From: Paenibacillus swuensis
GTDB taxonomy: Bacteria > Bacillota > Bacilli > Paenibacillales > DY6
DNA length: 64,000 bases
Assembly: GCF_001644605.1 (NCBI RefSeq)
Contig: NZ_CP011388.1
Span: forward strand, 140,001-204,000
Direction: 5' to 3'
Made by a program: the position numbers and the translations under genes. Under the pieces are notes generated by a model. That model saw only the letters and a program-made list of their open reading frames with translations. It made no database searches and was not told where the DNA came from. Below are positions 1-9,259 of this stretch, in pieces. Position 1 is the first letter of the stretch. Every line of letters starts with the position of its first letter.

Positions 1-167
1 GAACTGCTGTAGGCATCAAGTAGGTGCCCTTCCTGCAATTCTTTCTTGCTCTGTAAATAGTTGTACATAAATCGTGCAAATGCAGTAAACAGATCCTGCT
101 CCCGCTTCAATTGATGCGATTCCTGTTCCAGGCCGGCTCTTGCCAGGATTATATCTCTATCCAACAT
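1..167 (-). CDS. Partial gene, possibly YgxA-type nucleotidyltransferase-like protein
   Basis: The minus strand is open from an ATG at 165-167 to the window edge (55 codons visible), preceded by a good ribosome-binding site (TAAGGAGAG, on plus at 171-179). The visible end has a K-E-L-x-x-G-H-x-L-D-A-Y pattern that, from memory, resembles the middle of YgxA-type nucleotidyltransferase-like proteins. The neighbours support this: in Bacillus subtilis ygxA lies beside ygzB and perR, and homologues of both follow here. An in-frame TAA lies four codons before the ATG, so the protein begins later than the full-length family seems to. It could be a shortened form, a truncated gene, or an unrelated short protein. 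The product name is tentative. Confidence 0.4.
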   Translation of the reverse strand, partial: MLDRDIILARAGLEQESHQLKREQDLFTAFARFMYNYLQSKKELQEGHLLDAYSS

Positions 168-407
168 AATCTCTCCTTAAACTATCCATTCCAATCCTCG
201 TCGTCAGATGATCCCTAATAATAATCATTACACACAGATACCGCTGTTGAAACGACCGATCTGAATTTCTAGCTGTTGGCAGGGTTATTGCTATGAAAGA
301 GATGGGATTTGATATATAATGTTTCTACATTAGCCATCGTGTTTCCTGCAACTTCATGAGGTCGGGGAACTGATTATTTTGGGTACACAAGGAGAAGAGG
401 TACGGTT

Positions 408-788
408 ATGTTTTTTAAATCCAGTAAAATCAATGAGTTCCGACTTTGGGGACTCCTGCTTACATTGTTCGGAATGGGTCTCATGATTATGGGGACAGCG
501 GGAATATTATTATGGGGACAAGCAGGTAAAATTGTTGCAGCCATATTCATGGTTTTCGGTATGATTTCCATGTTAGTGTCCGTCGGTATTTACTTCTGGG
601 CAGGAATGCTGTCAACTACCGCAACTATGCTGCAATGTCCGGAATGCGCCAAACCAACCAAGATGCTTGGTAAGACCGATCGTTGTATGTTTTGCAAGAC
701 CATCCTTACGCTAGACCCTGACAAAGCAACAGAACAGGTACCTGTCATGAATGATTCTTCCGCTATAGACCGTAAGTTAACAAATTAA
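408..788 (+). CDS. ygzB: YgzB-family membrane protein with zinc ribbon (UPF0295)
   Basis: This 126-residue protein has two membrane segments (about 12-34 and 41-66) followed by a cytoplasmic zinc-ribbon-like tail with Cys pairs C-P-E-C at 77-80 and C-M-F-C at 93-96, then T-L-D-P. That order and length match Bacillus subtilis YgzB (117 residues), a protein of unknown function encoded next to perR. The ATG at 408 follows an AAGGAG site with normal spacing. A perfect TATAAT at 316-321 may be its -10, but the matching -35 is poor. The 240 bases before it separate it from the divergent partial gene and otherwise show nothing clear. Function is unknown; the family call is firm. Confidence 0.85.
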   Translation: MFFKSSKINEFRLWGLLLTLFGMGLMIMGTAGILLWGQAGKIVAAIFMVFGMISMLVSVGIYFWAGMLSTTATMLQCPECAKPTKMLGKTDRCMFCKTILTLDPDKATEQVPVMNDSSAIDRKLTN

Positions 789-797
789 TTTACAAAA

Positions 798-845
798 AAG
801 CCCGAAGGTTGATTCCTTAAATGGAAATAAACCTTCGGGCTTTAT
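798..845. terminator. Bidirectional rho-independent terminator
   Basis: A 13-bp perfect stem (798-810 with 830-842, AAGCCCGAAGGTT arms) has a 19-base loop and A/T runs on both sides. It lies between the convergent ends of ygzB and the GH18 gene, whose stop codon it overlaps, so it should serve both. Confidence 0.85.
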
Positions 846-2587
846 TATGGTTTTCGAAAGAGCTCCTGCTGTAAACCGGCCCAGATTTCCGGTGTTTCAA
901 ACCCCCGTCTCCAGGATGCCGTGCCAGCCAACTTATATTTACGGACCAACTCCATGCGCGCTTTCACCGAAGTTGCATCCTCCAACCAAGCTCTGTAACG
1001 CTTGCCGCCTTCCGTGTATTCCACATAATGCTGACCGATGTCCGGCAGAAAGACGGGTTTCAACTTCTTCTCAAGAATGATCCCGTTGATCTTTTCCATG
1101 GATAGCGCTTTGGACGACACATCCAACGTACCGTTAACCGTCTCTTCCGTCCACAACCGAGTGTAGAATGGTATAGCCAGCACCACTTTGTCAGCGGGGA
1201 CCTCATCTTCCTCAAGGATACGTCTCAGGCTTACCTCCGTCCAAGGTAAAGAAGCAACGGATCCCGCTTCCGGACTGCTTGCCCAGTGTTCGTCATACGC
1301 CATAATCATCATATAATCCACAGTCTGAGCCAATGCCTTCCGATCATAGAACAGGGACCATACCTCACTTGTTGATTTGGGCGTTACATCCATAGACACC
1401 ACCAGACCTTGCTCATGCAGCAACGGGGTAAGTTCCCGAACGAATTGGGTCAATAGCGCCTTATCCTTCAAATAAACATGCTCAAAATCCAAATTGATGC
1501 CCTGCAGATCATAAGTTTCCGCGTAACTGAGGATCTGTTTAATCATAGATAGTCTGCGGTCGTAAGTAGCAAGTGCGGCTGATGTGCGATCGGGCTCAAA
1601 CCCGTTACTGAACAACGCCCATACCTGCAATCCTTTAGCGTGTGCCCATTTGACATAAGGCATGTCCGCTTTACTTGCGATATTTCCTTGTCCGTCTAAC
1701 AATTCAAACCAGGTGGGACTGATGACGTTCACCCCGGGCATCGGCGCAAACCCCGCAGGATCCGGAGTAGCCCGGACAACATGTTCCCAAGTAAGATTGA
1801 CCTTACCGGCAGCGGGTTTCCATGGTGTATATGGCATTTTTTCCGCCGTAGGGGCCTTAACTGTCTCCTCCTTACCCTGCAATACATGATTCGTCTTGAT
1901 ATACCCAACGACACCGTTCTGTAACTGAACTTTAAGCCAATCGTCTGTACTATCCCATACCGTGACCTGCTGACCTTTGATCAGATCAGCCACAATGGGC
2001 GCACGCCGGTCCGGTTCCACACGCAAAGGAAATGAATTTCCCTTTAGGTCATCTTGGGATTCCGCTGTAGCTGAGCGAATGACATCCCCTGTTTTCTTTA
2101 ACAGGACAGCTCCCGTACTTGGATTTTCTGTGATTACTAAACCATACAGTTGCTTTATGGGGGCAACCGGGACATACAGCCTCCCCTGGATCTTCTTCAC
2201 TGGAAAATGCAACTGAAGAGGCTTGGCATTCAACAATCCAGTCAGTCGTTCTGTCCGGAGGCGAACAACCTTATCTTTCGTAGTTAAGATGACAGATTCC
2301 GTTGTTTCCTCATAATAGATGGAACCATCGATATGTTTTTGCAACGTTTCTAAAGTAAGCATGAGTCCTTCGCCCGTGCCGACGGCAGCTTCCTCCAATT
2401 GAAGCCCGCGATAAAAGACCGGCTTGTCCAACCCGTGAAAATCCGGTTCCACGCGCTCCGTGTTCGGGGCAAATAGCAAATAGTATACAGACAGACATAT
2501 AGATGTCACTATACAAATCCAGATAAACAGATACATGCCTGTTTTCCCCCTGGAACGCCGAGGACGCGGGGTGTATATCGGTTCCAA
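845..2587 (-). CDS. Membrane-anchored GH18 glycosidase with SH3 domain
   Basis: A protein of 580 residues with an N-terminal basic tail and one membrane segment (17-39). It then has a stalk resembling copper-amine-oxidase N-terminal repeats (about 75-165), a bacterial SH3 domain (about 186-237) and a glycoside hydrolase family 18 barrel (about 260-575). The GH18 signature Q-G-I-N-L-D-F-E at about 362-369 supplies the catalytic Glu. This architecture is common in Bacillales spore and cell-wall glycosidases such as the YaaH/YdhD/YvbX group, so peptidoglycan or cortex is the likely substrate; that is inference. The start is TTG (2585-2587), since no ATG fits the frame and GAGGGGG lies 11 bases upstream. 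It is followed by a shared terminator. Confidence 0.85.
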   Translation of the reverse strand: MEPIYTPRPRRSRGKTGMYLFIWICIVTSICLSVYYLLFAPNTERVEPDFHGLDKPVFYRGLQLEEAAVGTGEGLMLTLETLQKHIDGSIYYEETTESVILTTKDKVVRLRTERLTGLLNAKPLQLHFPVKKIQGRLYVPVAPIKQLYGLVITENPSTGAVLLKKTGDVIRSATAESQDDLKGNSFPLRVEPDRRAPIVADLIKGQQVTVWDSTDDWLKVQLQNGVVGYIKTNHVLQGKEETVKAPTAEKMPYTPWKPAAGKVNLTWEHVVRATPDPAGFAPMPGVNVISPTWFELLDGQGNIASKADMPYVKWAHAKGLQVWALFSNGFEPDRTSAALATYDRRLSMIKQILSYAETYDLQGINLDFEHVYLKDKALLTQFVRELTPLLHEQGLVVSMDVTPKSTSEVWSLFYDRKALAQTVDYMMIMAYDEHWASSPEAGSVASLPWTEVSLRRILEEDEVPADKVVLAIPFYTRLWTEETVNGTLDVSSKALSMEKINGIILEKKLKPVFLPDIGQHYVEYTEGGKRYRAWLEDATSVKARMELVRKYKLAGTASWRRGFETPEIWAGLQQELFRKP

Positions 2588-2608
2588 CAGCTTTTCATCC
2601 CCCTCAAA

Positions 2609-2673
2609 AAATAAAAGACGCTAAAAGCCGAGACTGTTCCGGGCATCCGGATCTCCGCTTCCTAAGCGTCTTA
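2609..2673 (-). terminator. Terminator downstream of perR
   Basis: On the minus strand AAGACGCT (2665-2672) pairs with AGCGTCTT (2615-2622) and is followed by TTTTATTTTTT. The loop holds a second small GC-rich hairpin. It lies just after the perR stop. Confidence 0.7.
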
Positions 2674-2690
2674 CATCTGTATAGTATAAA

Positions 2691-3131
2691 TTAGTGCAGC
2701 TTTACTGTACAAGCTGCACACGACCCGTAGATCTCCATGCGATGCCCGCGGACTTTAAATCCCGTTTCCTGCGAAGCGGATTCCTCCACGTGATCGAGCT
2801 TCGGATAGTGAAAATCGACAATCACTCCGCAGGTTTCACAGATCGCATGATAGTGCTCCGTCGTATCTCCGTCGAAACGGCTTGAATCATCCCCGTAAGT
2901 CAGCTCGCGAATCAAACCGGCTTCGACAAACAGCTTTAAATTATTGTAGATCGTCGCAACACTCATATTCGGAAAGCGCTCTTCGAGTGCTTTGTAAATA
3001 TCATCGGCCGTCGGGTGCGCCAGTGAATCCAGCAAATAAGATAATATGGCGTGTCGTTGAGGAGTCATGCGAACACCGGACACCTTCAACTTCTGCATCG
3101 CTTCTTCGAATCGGTTATTCAAGACCCTCAC
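2691..3131 (-). CDS. perR: Peroxide-responsive repressor PerR (Fur family)
   Basis: A 146-residue Fur-family regulator with an N-terminal winged helix (T-P-Q-R-H-A-I-L at about 23-30, H-P-T-A-D-D-I-Y) and a C-terminal metal domain. The H-Y-H-A-I-C-E-T-C and V-D-F-H-Y-P segments keep the His ligands and the Asp that distinguish PerR from Fur; the Asp favours Mn/Fe binding and His oxidation by peroxide. Two CxxC pairs (C-E-T-C and C-A-A-C) form the structural zinc site. Family knowledge: PerR represses catalase, alkyl hydroperoxide reductase, iron storage and itself. The start is uncertain: GTG at 3129-3131 sits on its own Shine-Dalgarno, and TTG at about 3119 is an alternative. I saw no convincing Per box upstream. 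Confidence 0.92.
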   Translation of the reverse strand: MRVLNNRFEEAMQKLKVSGVRMTPQRHAILSYLLDSLAHPTADDIYKALEERFPNMSVATIYNNLKLFVEAGLIRELTYGDDSSRFDGDTTEHYHAICETCGVIVDFHYPKLDHVEESASQETGFKVRGHRMEIYGSCAACTVKLH

Positions 3132-3218
3132 CGCCTTTACGCTTATGAATTTAAGAGTCCTTTTATTTTACGTGTCCGCTTTAAAATTTGTCAACGTTTA
3201 CAAGCGAATTACCTTGAA

Positions 3219-4352
3219 TTAACGTTTAATGATGTCAATGGAAGCGTTAGTGGTCTTCATACGTAGGGTATGTCCCCCTGCACCTATAGTGCCTTCCACC
3301 GTATGTTTATCAATCTTTAACGGCAGTTCGGACGATATAGATCCGTGACTGACCGAACCTTGGACGTGAAAGCTCCCTTCCTCCGGCAGCCCCGCCTCGA
3401 TGGAGCCATTCGTTGTTTTGAGTTCCCAATCTCCGCCAACCGTTGTGCTATATGCCTGAATACGTCCATTACTCGTATTCGCTTGAACAGCTCCGGTAAT
3501 CTGATTGAATTCCACCTTGCCGTTCGTGGTACTCAAATTCGCCGAACCATTTACCTCGGACAAGGATATGGCTCCATTGGTTGTTCTAAGCGCAACGTCA
3601 CCTTCTACACGGCTGACAGTCACATTGCCGTTGACTGACGTTACCCGGAGTTCCTTCTGAACCGACAAATTTTCACCTGAGAACGTACCGTTAACGAGTC
3701 GGATTTGCAAGTTCAGCTTCCGTCGCTCCGGCACAACCACCACCAAATTCATTCTCGGCCTGCGTCCAATGCCCTGTCCATAATTTTTGCTGTCAGTCTT
3801 CATGAGCAATGAATCTCCGTCACTAGAGTAATATACTACAGATGCTTGAGCGATTTCCTTTGCTTTCTCCTCATCTATACGATTTACCCATACAACGGTC
3901 TGAATTTCGATAGCTTCAACCGGTCCTTTCCGTATCGTTACGGAACCATTAGGGTTATCGAGTTCAAGATTATGGATATCTTCTTTAAGTTCAATACGCA
4001 TCAGTTCTTTGTCAAACCGATGACCAACTTCATTCGAAGTGGACATTACGATATTAGATAGGTATTGTCTGATCCCTTGCAACGAGTAGGCAGAGGTTTC
4101 ACTGTAGGCGGCTACGGCGACGGACAGCAGTCCGGCTATCAACAAAGCTCCCCAGTTCAACCTGAATTTCTTCTCTTTTTGATAGTACACAAGACTTACA
4201 ATCACATATTCAAGACCAAGCAGAATAAGCGCGACCGGCCATAAGTCCTTAATCCACATCAATCCGTTCGTACCGCGCAGCATATCGCCTAGGAGGATGA
4301 AACCCACTGTGACAAGAATAATCGCGGAAGTGATTCTGCCGATCCTTACCAT
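3219..4352 (-). CDS. DUF4097-family membrane protein (LiaF-like N-terminus)
   Basis: A protein of 377 residues. The first 80 residues hold three membrane segments arranged like the LiaI/LiaF-type transmembrane module. The rest (about 130-377) is a repetitive beta-helix-like DUF4097 region rich in T-T-N-G, V-N-G and T-S-N-G turns. Such proteins occur beside cell-envelope stress systems, but no two-component pair is adjacent here. The ATG follows AGGAGG with 7-base spacing. The upstream GNAT gene ends 11 bases away on the same strand, so the two are probably co-transcribed. Function is unknown; a role in envelope sensing is a guess from domain type. Confidence 0.75.
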   Translation of the reverse strand: MVRIGRITSAIILVTVGFILLGDMLRGTNGLMWIKDLWPVALILLGLEYVIVSLVYYQKEKKFRLNWGALLIAGLLSVAVAAYSETSAYSLQGIRQYLSNIVMSTSNEVGHRFDKELMRIELKEDIHNLELDNPNGSVTIRKGPVEAIEIQTVVWVNRIDEEKAKEIAQASVVYYSSDGDSLLMKTDSKNYGQGIGRRPRMNLVVVVPERRKLNLQIRLVNGTFSGENLSVQKELRVTSVNGNVTVSRVEGDVALRTTNGAISLSEVNGSANLSTTNGKVEFNQITGAVQANTSNGRIQAYSTTVGGDWELKTTNGSIEAGLPEEGSFHVQGSVSHGSISSELPLKIDKHTVEGTIGAGGHTLRMKTTNASIDIIKR

Positions 4353-4363
4353 ATGGTGTCCTC

Positions 4364-4855
4364 CTATTCTGCTGAAGACTGTACTCGATCGACTCGCCTA
4401 GGTTTCGAGAACAAAGTTATCCATACATCCGGAGCGACTTCGCGGCTGCCTACCTCACTGTACTCATATTTTCTGTAAAGTTGAATAGCCGGTTCGTTTA
4501 AAGCCCCTGTGGATACCTCTAACACGGAACAATCGGTCCTCTCCTCGAAAGCTTTAATCAGTTGCCCGGCTATGCCTTGACGGAAATGTTCCGGATGAAC
4601 CATCATTCTGCAAAGCGTTGCCACATCACCCGCTTCCGAATAGGCTAATGCTCCGGCTAATTCGCCCTCTCGTTCGTAACCAATAAACTGTTCCCCGCAT
4701 TCCCTCAACGTCTCCAGTGTATCCATTAAAGGGGGTATGGCGTCAAAGCCGATCAATTGGGCTTCCACTTTATAGGACGCATGCTGCAAATACCACAGCC
4801 GACTCAGTTCTTCTTCATCGCTTAAGTTTATGGCTGTTATCACAATTAAGGACAT
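4364..4855 (-). CDS. GNAT-family N-acetyltransferase
   Basis: About 160 residues with the GNAT fold. The acetyl-CoA-binding motif H-P-E-H-F-R-Q-G-I-A-G-Q-L-I (about 93-106) matches the Q/RxxGxG/A loop, and N-E-P-A-I-Q-L-Y-R-K-Y is the usual C-terminal helix. The acceptor substrate cannot be read from sequence. The first ATG (4853-4855) abuts the AAGGGAG site with no spacing. The in-frame GTG four codons later (4841-4843), 12 bases after the site, is a better-spaced start. It precedes the DUF4097 gene by 11 bases, probably in one operon. Confidence 0.8.
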   Translation of the reverse strand: MSLIVITAINLSDEEELSRLWYLQHASYKVEAQLIGFDAIPPLMDTLETLRECGEQFIGYEREGELAGALAYSEAGDVATLCRMMVHPEHFRQGIAGQLIKAFEERTDCSVLEVSTGALNEPAIQLYRKYEYSEVGSREVAPDVWITLFSKPRRVDRVQSSAE

Positions 4856-4890
4856 CTCCCTTGTTCGTAGTAACGTATTATGGATTCATT

Positions 4891-4938
4891 GAAAAAAGAA
4901 GGCTTCCCGGTTTTAATAACAAAACCGGAATCGCCTTC
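4891..4938 (-). terminator. Terminator of the gatCAB operon
   Basis: A two-part stem (GAAGGC/GCCTTC at 4898-4903 and 4933-4938, CCGGTTTT/AAAACCGG inside) is followed on the minus strand by TTCTTTTTTC. It lies between the gatB stop and the GNAT gene. Confidence 0.8.
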
Positions 4939-4948
4939 ATGTTCTTGC

Positions 4949-6394
4949 TTAGCCGTTCAGAATCTGAATTAATAAGGAGTTGACCAAAGCAGGGTTCGCC
5001 TTACCTCTGGATTCCTTCATTACTTGTCCAACCAGAAAGCCGATCGCTTTATCTTTACCTGCCTTGAAATCGGCTACTGACGCCGGGTTCGCAGCAACAA
5101 CCTGCTCGACGATGGCGCGGATCGCTCCTTCATCACTGATCTGGACTAATCCCTGTTCTTCTACGATCTGTTTAGGAAGCTTGCCGGATTGCAGCATTTC
5201 TTTAAAGACCGTTTTGGCAATTTTGCTGGAAATCGTACCCGCTTCAATTAACCCGATCATCTCGCCCAAGCCTTGACCGGTGATCGGCACATTCGCCAAC
5301 TCCAAACCGTTCGCATTCAGATGACCCAATAAATCCCCCATAATCCAGTTCGATACGGCTTTGGCATCTTTGGTGTAGTTCAGGCTTTCCTCAAAGAAGT
5401 TAGCAAGATGGATGGAAGACGTAATAACTTCCGCATCGTATCCCGGGAGTTCATACTCTGATGTATAGCGTGCTTTGCGCGCGTCCGGCAACTCAGGGAT
5501 CGTCGACTTGATGCGCGCTTTCCATTCTTCATCAATGAACATTCGGATGAGATCCGGGTCCGGGAAGTACCGATAGTCATGCGCTTCTTCCTTACCGCGC
5601 ATGGAAACCGTTCGATTCTGAGCTTCATCCCACCGACGGGTTTCCTGAACAACCGTCCCGCCGTCATCCAGGATGTCCGCTTGGCGAAGCTCCTCGTATT
5701 CCAGACCTTTCTGTACGCCTCGGAAAGAGTTCATGTTCTTGAGCTCGGCTCGGATTCCGAACTTCTCCTGACCGTAAGGACGAATGGAAACATTCGCGTC
5801 GCAACGAAGTGAACCTTCCTCCATCTTCACATCGGATACATCGCAATATTGCATGATGGCTTTAATCTTCTCCAGATAAGCGCGGGCTTCGGCAGGTGTG
5901 CGAATATCCGGTTCGGATACAATCTCAATCAGGGGTGTGCCTACCCGGTTAAAATCGACCAATGAGGCAAATCCGCCGTCCACGTGCGTCAGTTTGCCCG
6001 CATCTTCTTCCAGGTGAACGCGCGTGATGCCAATTCGCTTCGTGTACCCGTCCACTTCAATATCCACAAAACCATGTTCGCCTACAGGTTGATCATATTG
6101 AGAAATTTGGTAGGCCTTCGGGGAATCGGGGTAAAAATAATTTTTGCGGTCGAACTTGCTCTCCGTCGCAATCTGGCAATTCAGCGCCATGGACGCTTTC
6201 ATGGCATACTCAAGCGCTTGCTTGTTGAGCACCGGCAATACGCCGGGATGTCCTAAACAAATTGGACAGGTATGGGTATTCGGAGGTGCGCCGAAAGCTG
6301 TGGAGCAACCGCAGAAAATCTTGGAATGGGTATGCAGCTCAACGTGCACTTCCAATCCAATGACCGTTTCATATTTGGTACTTGTCGATGACAT
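4949..6394 (-). CDS. gatB: Asp-tRNA(Asn)/Glu-tRNA(Gln) amidotransferase subunit B
   Basis: 481 residues, the normal length for GatB. The N-terminal kinase/cradle domain opens with [13 protein letters not shown] and contains zinc-binding Cys pairs (F-C-G-C-S and C-P-I-C-L-G-H-P-G). The C-terminal GatB/YqeY tRNA-binding tail ends with G-K-A-N-P-A-L-V-N. It phosphorylates and transamidates misacylated Glu-tRNA(Gln) and Asp-tRNA(Asn) with GatA and GatC, supplying Gln- and Asn-tRNA where a dedicated synthetase is lacking. The ATG follows AGGAGG by 6 bases. It is the last gene of gatCAB, 26 bases after gatA, and ends before a clear terminator. Confidence 0.97.
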   Translation of the reverse strand: MSSTSTKYETVIGLEVHVELHTHSKIFCGCSTAFGAPPNTHTCPICLGHPGVLPVLNKQALEYAMKASMALNCQIATESKFDRKNYFYPDSPKAYQISQYDQPVGEHGFVDIEVDGYTKRIGITRVHLEEDAGKLTHVDGGFASLVDFNRVGTPLIEIVSEPDIRTPAEARAYLEKIKAIMQYCDVSDVKMEEGSLRCDANVSIRPYGQEKFGIRAELKNMNSFRGVQKGLEYEELRQADILDDGGTVVQETRRWDEAQNRTVSMRGKEEAHDYRYFPDPDLIRMFIDEEWKARIKSTIPELPDARKARYTSEYELPGYDAEVITSSIHLANFFEESLNYTKDAKAVSNWIMGDLLGHLNANGLELANVPITGQGLGEMIGLIEAGTISSKIAKTVFKEMLQSGKLPKQIVEEQGLVQISDEGAIRAIVEQVVAANPASVADFKAGKDKAIGFLVGQVMKESRGKANPALVNSLLIQILNG

Positions 6395-6420
6395 GGATAT
6401 CCTCCTATCGCGAACGACGC

Positions 6421-7878
6421 CTATAGCTGCGGGCGCTCTTTATGGTAATCGGTGTGCTGCTCGAAGGCGTGGGCCACACGTAAAACAGTGGATTCGTCAA
6501 AAGCTTTGCCAATAATCTGCAGTCCTAGAGGCAATCCGTCGGCAAATCCGCAAGGAACGCTAACGGCGGGTACGCCTGCAAGACTGACAGGAATGGTAAC
6601 TATATCGTTCAGATACATCGTAAGCGGGTCATCCACCTGCTCTCCCAGCTTAAACGCCGCTGTCGGCGAAGTTGGCCCGATGATTACATCATATTTAGCA
6701 AAGACTTCGTCGAAGTCTTGTTTAATCAGAGTACGCACCTTCTGTGCTTTCAGATAATAGGCATCGTAATACCCGGAGCTGAGCGCGTATGTACCGAGCA
6801 TAATCCGACGTTTAACTTCACTGCCGAAACCTTGGCTGCGGGACTTATGATATAGCTCCAACAGATTTCCGGCATCCGTCGCGCGCTCTCCATAGCGTAC
6901 CCCGTCAAAACGAGCCAGATTGGAAGATGCTTCCGAAGAAGCCAGCAAATAATAAGCGGCTACGGCGTATTCCGTATGCGGAAGAGAAACTTCCTCCCAG
7001 ACCGCGCCCAAGCTTTCCAATACTTTAAGGGCGGACAGCACGGACTCCTTCACCTTCGGGTCTATCCCTTGTCCGAGGTATTCCTTAGGAACCCCGATCT
7101 TAAGGCCTTTCACGTCGCCTGTCAGAGCGCTCAGGTAGTCAGGAATCTCCACATTCGCGGATGTGGAATCCATAGGGTCATATCCCGCAATGGATTGCAG
7201 CACATATGCGCTGTCCTCTACATTCTTCGTAATGGGTCCGATCTGGTCTAGCGAAGATGCGAAAGCAACCAAACCAAAGCGCGATACCAATCCGTAAGTC
7301 GGTTTCAAACCGACTACACCGCAATACGCCGCAGGTTGACGTATGGAACCGCCCGTGTCCGAACCTAAGGAGAAATAGACTTCCCCTGCAGCTACAGCCG
7401 CAGCGGAGCCACCGCTGGAGCCGCCCGGGACATAGTCGAGATTCCAAGGATTATGCGTAGGGAAGAACGACGAATTCTCATTCGAACCGCCCATTGCGAA
7501 TTCATCCATATTTAATTTCCCCATGGTTACGGATTGTGCGGAGCGCAGCTTGTTCACAACGGTTGCATCGTAGACGGGCGTGAAATTCTTCAGAAATTGA
7601 CTTCCGCATGTCGTACGCAGACCTTCAGTAGAGATATTATCCTTTACCCCCGCAGGCAATCCAAACAACAATCCCCGTTCTCCGCCGTTGGCTAACTGCT
7701 TGTCCATAATCAGCGCGGCAGCGCGCGCCCCTTCTTCATCCAGCGTCAGAAACGCCTTGACCTTGGAATCCACTTCTCCGATTCGCCCAATCGAAGCCTC
7801 CACTAAGTCTGTCACGGAAAGCTCCTTGTCGCGGAGCCGGTTATGTACTTCTTGTAATTTCAGATCAAATAATGACAA
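6421..7878 (-). CDS. gatA: Asp-tRNA(Asn)/Glu-tRNA(Gln) amidotransferase subunit A
   Basis: 485 residues with the amidase-signature fold. The catalytic Ser-cisSer-Lys triad is visible as K79 (G-V-K-D-N), S154 (P-G-G-S-S-G-G-S) and S178 (D-T-G-G-S). GatA releases ammonia from glutamine or asparagine and channels it to GatB. The start is TTG (7876-7878) with GGAGG 8 bases upstream. It lies 47 bases after gatC and 26 before gatB, as in most Firmicutes. Confidence 0.97.
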   Translation of the reverse strand: MSLFDLKLQEVHNRLRDKELSVTDLVEASIGRIGEVDSKVKAFLTLDEEGARAAALIMDKQLANGGERGLLFGLPAGVKDNISTEGLRTTCGSQFLKNFTPVYDATVVNKLRSAQSVTMGKLNMDEFAMGGSNENSSFFPTHNPWNLDYVPGGSSGGSAAAVAAGEVYFSLGSDTGGSIRQPAAYCGVVGLKPTYGLVSRFGLVAFASSLDQIGPITKNVEDSAYVLQSIAGYDPMDSTSANVEIPDYLSALTGDVKGLKIGVPKEYLGQGIDPKVKESVLSALKVLESLGAVWEEVSLPHTEYAVAAYYLLASSEASSNLARFDGVRYGERATDAGNLLELYHKSRSQGFGSEVKRRIMLGTYALSSGYYDAYYLKAQKVRTLIKQDFDEVFAKYDVIIGPTSPTAAFKLGEQVDDPLTMYLNDIVTIPVSLAGVPAVSVPCGFADGLPLGLQIIGKAFDESTVLRVAHAFEQHTDYHKERPQL

Positions 7879-7925
7879 CTTTGAGGCCTCCCTTCAATGT
7901 AAAACCGCATTCTGCATGTAATCGA

Positions 7926-8213
7926 TTATTCCAGCACAGCCGGCACTTTTATTTGGCCATCTTCTTCATCAGGCGCATTCAGCAACACTTTGTCAATCGT
8001 CAGTGATTCTCTTGTGATATCTTCACGCATTACATTCGTCAGTTGCAATACATGGCTTGTAGGATCCACGTTCTCCGTGTCGAGTTCGCCCAGCTTCTCG
8101 GCATATTTAAGAATCGCGTTTAACTGGACCGTGAACTTTTCTTTCTCCTCTTCCTCCAGATCCAGTCTGGCCAACGCCGCTACTTTCTCTACATCTTTTC
8201 CGGTAATGCTCAT
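7926..8213 (-). CDS. gatC: Asp-tRNA(Asn)/Glu-tRNA(Gln) amidotransferase subunit C
   Basis: About 95 residues matching GatC: K-D-V-E-K-V-A-A-L-A-R-L-D-L near the start, L-N-A-I-L-K-Y-A-E-K-L in the middle, and M-R-E-D. It is a small belt subunit that stabilises GatA and GatB. Three in-frame ATGs exist further upstream (8246, 8240 and 8219). The promoter at 8254-8282 predicts a transcript starting near 8247, which would leave the first two ATGs with little or no leader. The AAAGGGG sequence just before 8219/8213 therefore fits better; 8213 gives the usual family N-terminus. First gene of gatCAB. Confidence 0.93.
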   Translation of the reverse strand: MSITGKDVEKVAALARLDLEEEEKEKFTVQLNAILKYAEKLGELDTENVDPTSHVLQLTNVMREDITRESLTIDKVLLNAPDEEDGQIKVPAVLE

Positions 8214-8253
8214 GGACATCGGTCCCCTTTCCCTATTCATGCTCATTCCTTCT

Positions 8254-8282
8254 ATTATAACTCAGTACAAAATCGAACTCAA
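8254..8282 (-). promoter_or_regulatory. Sigma-A-type promoter of gatCAB
   Basis: On the minus strand TTGAGT (8277-8282), a 17-base spacer and a perfect TATAAT (8254-8259) lie directly upstream of gatC. Predicted transcription start is near 8247. No T-box or other leader structure fits between it and the gene. Confidence 0.75.
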
Positions 8283-8417
8283 CGACTACTCCCCCAACCT
8301 TCCGCTTTTGCCACCCTGCGAATGCCTTATTCCGGTTAGGTCGTTCTCGAATAAGATAATGTCAGGAAGATAGACTTTACCGAATTTATTATGAATGGAA
8401 AGAAGGTTACCGTCACG

Positions 8418-9185
8418 ATGAATAAACTGCCGCGGATACAGCGGGTTCACAGTAAATGGAATAAAACCCGTATTCTATTGGTTAAAAAGGGACTAAAAAA
8501 CTATGTTCCGGATACGCGCAAATTAAGTCGCGCCACCTTGGAAACGATGCTGAATCTGTATCAGATGGTTTATGTAAAACCGGATCATGGTACGTACGGC
8601 AAAGGGGTCATGAGGGTCGAGAAAGAGTTAACGAACCAAGGTGTCCGGTACGCATATCAAGCAGGAGAGACGCGCAGGGGCTTCACGACATTGGACTCTC
8701 TATATGCATCCCTTCAGAGCAAGAAAACGAAACGCATCTATTTGATCCAAAAAGGGATTCATCTTCTCAAGTACAATAAACGCCGGTTTGATATCCGGAT
8801 CATGGTTCAGATCAATCCGCAAGGTCGATGGGAATCCACAGCATGGATCGGCAGGGTGGCCGCTCCGAGAAAAATAGTAACCAACTATCATAGCGGAGGA
8901 ACGCCTACTGCCGTTGAAACATTGTTAAAGCATTATATGTCTCCTAGTGACATCAAAGCTTTTCATCAAAAATTAAACCGGCTTGGCGTGGATACCGCCC
9001 GTCAGTTCGCCAGAAAGTACCCGCGTGTGAAAGAAATTGGTCTGGATATCGCGTTGGATCGCAAATTTCATCCCTGGATTCTGGAGGTCAATACGAAGCC
9101 CGATCCATATATTTTCCGTAAACTCAAAGACAAGAGCATCGCTCGTAAAGTATACCGGTACGCTAAAGCCTACGGAGGAGTATAA
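8418..9185 (+). CDS. YheC/YheD-family ATP-grasp endospore coat-associated protein
   Basis: A protein of about 255 residues matching YheC/YheD, an ATP-grasp family found in spore coats of Bacillus and Paenibacillus. Visible landmarks are Y-V-K-P-D-H-G-T-Y-G-K-G-V (nucleotide loop), Q-K-G-I-H-L-L, F-D-I-R-I-M-V-Q and the Mg-binding end W-I-L-E-V-N-T-K-P-D-P. The reaction is unknown. An upstream in-frame ATG at 8391 has no ribosome-binding site; the ATG at 8418 has AAGAAGG 10 bases before it, so I chose that. It is monocistronic and followed by a strong hairpin. Confidence 0.85.
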   Translation: MNKLPRIQRVHSKWNKTRILLVKKGLKNYVPDTRKLSRATLETMLNLYQMVYVKPDHGTYGKGVMRVEKELTNQGVRYAYQAGETRRGFTTLDSLYASLQSKKTKRIYLIQKGIHLLKYNKRRFDIRIMVQINPQGRWESTAWIGRVAAPRKIVTNYHSGGTPTAVETLLKHYMSPSDIKAFHQKLNRLGVDTARQFARKYPRVKEIGLDIALDRKFHPWILEVNTKPDPYIFRKLKDKSIARKVYRYAKAYGGV

Positions 9186-9200
9186 TAAGCTTACTGGATA

Positions 9201-9243
9201 GAAGAACAGCCCCGCACCTGTGTAAGGTGCGGGGCTGTTCTTC
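9201..9243. terminator. Bidirectional terminator
   Basis: An 18-bp perfect stem (9201-9218 with 9226-9243) with a 7-base loop lies between convergent genes. T-runs are weak on both sides, but the stem is very stable. Confidence 0.75.
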
Positions 9244-9259
9244 TAACTTCAAGCCAGGT

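Noticed and set aside
3132-3218. Per box upstream of perR
   Set aside because: AT-rich, but no stretch matches TTATAATNATTATAA beyond chance.
8214-8390. T-box leader before gatCAB
   Set aside because: The promoter lies within 45 bases of the gene, leaving no room, and no T-box core sequence is present.
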